Shown here: piece after piece, positions 62,049 through 64,000 of the stretch
Layout: the number at the start of each line of letters is the position of its first letter
Numbering within the stretch: position 1 is the first letter of the stretch
Assembly (NCBI RefSeq): GCF_002354895.1
Contig: NZ_CP023439.1
Coordinates: 4,278,001 to 4,342,000, forward strand
Length of the DNA: 64,000 nt
Direction of reading: 5' to 3'
DNA from: Thauera sp. K11
GTDB lineage: Bacteria; Pseudomonadota; Gammaproteobacteria; Burkholderiales; Rhodocyclaceae
Notes under the pieces: generated by a model
Seen by the model: only the letters and a program-made list of their open reading frames with translations
The model's database searches: none
Told to the model about the DNA's origin: nothing
Program-made: the position numbers and the translations under genes

Positions 62049-63491
62049 TCAGCGGGTGATCGGCTCGACCGCGGCCAGATGCGCCGGCACCGCCAGCCAG
62101 CGGCCCAGCATCCGCCAGGTGTCGAGGTCGAAACGGCGCTCGGCGGCGGCATGGAGGGCCGGCAGCGCATCGCGCCGGTCCGCGCTGCCCAGATGGCACC
62201 ACAGATCGAACAGGTGGAAAGCCTCGCGGCCGCTGGCGGCGTGCCGCTCCGCCACGATCACCGCCCCGGGCCAGGGCCAGGGCTTGACGCGCGCCGCGGC
62301 CAGCGCGCCCGCCAGCCGTGCATCGTGCTCGGCCATGGATTCCCGCCCGGCGCACACGCCGGCGCAGCGCCTGGCCGCGTGGGCCGAACAGGCGCCGCTC
62401 GTGCCCGGTTCGAGCCCGAGCCGGCGCGGGCACAGGCGGTACAGCAGGGCCAGTTCGCGCAGCAGGTTGTCGGCCTCGCGGCGGTTGCGGAACGCGCCGC
62501 ACAGGTCTTCCCAGTCCTGCGGATCGGTGCCGGCGATCGGCACCTGCTCGTAGATCGGCGCGCGCTTGCGGTTGGCGACCAGGCGCAGCGCGAATGCGCC
62601 GTCGCCCGCCTCCGGCAGCCGGTTGCCCGGCGGGCGCAGTTGCTTCAGCAGTTCGGCCTCGAGGAGCAGCGCCCCCAGTTCGCCGGCGGTCTCGATCCAG
62701 TCGACGCGCCGCACCTGACGGGCGAGTTCGGCATCGCGCGCCTTCGCACCGGAGGCGGCGAAGTGCTCCCTGACCTTGCCGCGCAGGTTCAGGCTGCGGC
62801 CGATGTACAGCGGCCGGTCGCCGCGCCCGGCGGGCGGCGGCTCGGCCTCGGCATGGAGGAGATAGACGCCCGGCCCGTCCGGCACCGCTTCGAGCATGCC
62901 TTCGGGCAGGCCGGGCGGACGCGCCGGGGCCTTCATCGCACGCTCGGCGGCGCGCGCCATCGTCTCGGGCGCGAAGTTGCCGCTCACCAGCCGCGCGAAC
63001 TGCAACAGCGCCTCGGCATCGCCCATCGCGCGGTGGCGGGCGTCGCACACCAGGCCGTGGCGCTCGATCAGCGCGTCGAGGCCGTGGCGGTGATGCTCCG
63101 GATGCAGGGCGCGCGACAGCTTGACGGTGCACAGCACCGGCGCGTCGAAGGAACGGCCGGCGCGGGCGAACTCGTTCTTGATGAAGCCGTAGTCGAAGCG
63201 CGCGTTGTGCGCCACGAACACGCAGCCTTCCAGCAGCGCGGCCACCGTGTCCGCGAGCGCCTCGAAGCGCGGCGCGCCGGACACCATCGCATCGGTGATG
63301 CCGACGAGGTCCTGGATCATGCGCGGGATGGGCACGCCGGGATCGACCAGGCTCTCCCAGCGCGCGACGACCTCGCCGCCCTCGATGCGCAGGATGGCGA
63401 TCTCGGTGACGCGGTCGCGCACCGGATGCGCACCGGTCGTCTCGACGTCGATGAAGGCGAGCCGGGCAGGCAAGCCGGAGGACAGGCTCAT
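62049..63491 (-). CDS. DnaQ-like 3'-5' exonuclease fused to a GIY-YIG (Cho/UvrC-N-like) domain
   Basis: A 480-residue protein. The N-terminal exonuclease has LAFIDVETTG (residues 11-20), VAHNARFDYGFI and HRAMGDAEALLQF, giving the D-E-D-H-D set. The GIY-YIG domain starts GPGVYLLHAEAEPP and contains PLYIGRSLNLRGKVREHF, with an acidic residue in LLLEAELLKQL. The C-terminus is unassigned but has a Cys-rich SACSAHAARRCAGVCAG segment. Such fusions are known in proteobacteria and act in DNA repair. Confidence 0.88.
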   Translation of the reverse strand: MSLSSGLPARLAFIDVETTGAHPVRDRVTEIAILRIEGGEVVARWESLVDPGVPIPRMIQDLVGITDAMVSGAPRFEALADTVAALLEGCVFVAHNARFDYGFIKNEFARAGRSFDAPVLCTVKLSRALHPEHHRHGLDALIERHGLVCDARHRAMGDAEALLQFARLVSGNFAPETMARAAERAMKAPARPPGLPEGMLEAVPDGPGVYLLHAEAEPPPAGRGDRPLYIGRSLNLRGKVREHFAASGAKARDAELARQVRRVDWIETAGELGALLLEAELLKQLRPPGNRLPEAGDGAFALRLVANRKRAPIYEQVPIAGTDPQDWEDLCGAFRNRREADNLLRELALLYRLCPRRLGLEPGTSGACSAHAARRCAGVCAGRESMAEHDARLAGALAAARVKPWPWPGAVIVAERHAASGREAFHLFDLWCHLGSADRRDALPALHAAAERRFDLDTWRMLGRWLAVPAHLAAVEPITR

Positions 63492-63611
63492 CGCTTCAGC
63501 CGCGCCTCGGGGCCGGGGACGAACGAAAGCGCGTGGCAGGGATTCCCCCGTCCACGCGCCCGTCCTGCTGGTCTGCGCCCCGGCCTCGACGCGGCCGGCG
63601 CGGCATCCCGG

Positions 63612-63800
63612 TCAATGATTGGTGTCGTAGTAGTACGGCTTCACCGCCACGCGGCTTTCCTGGAAGCGCTGCTGATCTTCCAGCGATTGCGGCTTGTCCC
63701 ACCACAGCGCGCGGCCCTTCTTCTGCTCGACGTTCTCTTGCGGATGCTTCTGCATCCATTCGCGCATGAACTTGGTGTGATCGGATTCGTACGTCGCCAT
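63612..63800 (-). CDS. DUF3460 family protein
   Basis: A 62-residue protein, MATYESDHTKFMREWMQKHP at the start and PYYYDTNH at the end, typical of DUF3460 proteins found in Betaproteobacteria. No membrane segment. Function unknown. Confidence 0.85.
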   Translation of the reverse strand: MATYESDHTKFMREWMQKHPQENVEQKKGRALWWDKPQSLEDQQRFQESRVAVKPYYYDTNH

Positions 63801-63853
63801 GTCGGCCCTTCTCCCAATGAAAACCGGCGTGATTCTAATCGAATCGGGGACGT

Positions 63854-64000
63854 TCAGCCGACGCGGCCGTCGCCCCGCACGCGGCCGATGCGCACCACTT
63901 CGGGGATGCGGCGCACCGCCCGCACCACGCGGGCGAGATGCGGGCGGTCGCGGACCTGCAGCGTGAGGTTGAGCGCGGTGTAGTCGCCCTGCTCGTTGTC
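63854..64000 (-). CDS. C-terminal ACT domain of a RelA/SpoT (p)ppGpp enzyme, partial
   Basis: Only the last 48 codons lie in the window. YTALNLTLQVRDRPHLARVV and RRIPEVVRIGRVRGDGRVG match the ACT domain that ends RelA and SpoT proteins. Which of the two it is cannot be decided here. Confidence 0.75.
   Translation of the reverse strand, partial: DNEQGDYTALNLTLQVRDRPHLARVVRAVRRIPEVVRIGRVRGDGRVG

Overview
The window looks like a chromosomal segment of a GC-rich betaproteobacterium of the Thauera/Azoarcus type. This is inferred from a complete ccmABCDEFGHI cluster, a periplasmic nitrate reductase cluster in the order napFDAGHBC, a NarX/NarL pair, a Dnr-like Crp/Fnr regulator, a DUF3460 protein and very GC-rich coding sequence. 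It has two halves: an accessory region with a large nested transposon (about 1-40,900) and an ordinary core region (about 41,000-64,000).

Accessory region, 1-6,085 and 26,384-38,865. This appears to be one sulfide/redox-stress cluster later split by a transposon. On the left are cydC (partial), cydD and a persulfide-dioxygenase-like metallo-beta-lactamase gene, divergent from a BigR/SqrR-type ArsR repressor, followed by a DUF2892 protein, a methyltransferase and a DUF202 protein. On the right is a minus-strand operon: peroxiredoxin, Rieske protein, SQR-like flavoprotein, a secreted protein and a DsrE-like protein. Beyond it, a second ArsR regulator is divergent from an RND pump / DUF2892 / thioredoxin / TolC / rhodanese operon, which is followed by a LysR regulator. 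The blh/bigR promoter and the peroxiredoxin promoter carry the same operator, ATATATTAG-N8-AAATTAG, which argues for a single persulfide-responsive regulon.

Nested transposons, 6,086-26,378. A Tn3-family (Tn21-like) element has 38-bp inverted repeats and a 5-bp target duplication, TAGCA. It lies 2 bp beyond the dsrE stop codon. Its own cargo is a TetR-controlled ABC export system: HlyD adaptor, FtsX-type permease, ATPase, a cytochrome c' family protein and an outer-membrane factor. A complete Tn402/Tn5053-family element (11,891-22,692) sits at the edge of its res region. It has perfect 25-bp repeats and a 5-bp duplication, AACCT, and carries tniABQR plus a lead-resistance set: pbrT, a pbrB-pbrC fusion, pbrA and pbrR. 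The Tn3 transposase is doubly broken (one nonsense codon and one frameshift), and tniR has a one-base frameshift near its end.

Boundary, 38,866-40,884. This is scrap from mobile DNA: a hairpin-rich leader, a degraded P4-type integrase, an AbrB/PIN toxin-antitoxin pair, an IS3-family orfA fragment and a strong terminator.

Core, 41,048-64,000. It holds a TerB-like protein, alanine racemase, cytochrome c maturation (ccmI to ccmA), a GumC/Wzz-like membrane protein carrying a degenerate tyrosine-recombinase-like C-terminal domain, nap genes preceded by a perfect FNR/Dnr box, narL and narX, a dnr-like regulator, an exonuclease/GIY-YIG fusion, a DUF3460 protein and the ACT-domain end of a RelA/SpoT protein. 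The ccm genes supply the haem attachment needed by NapB and NapC. NarXL and Dnr are the likely nitrate and low-oxygen/NO inputs.
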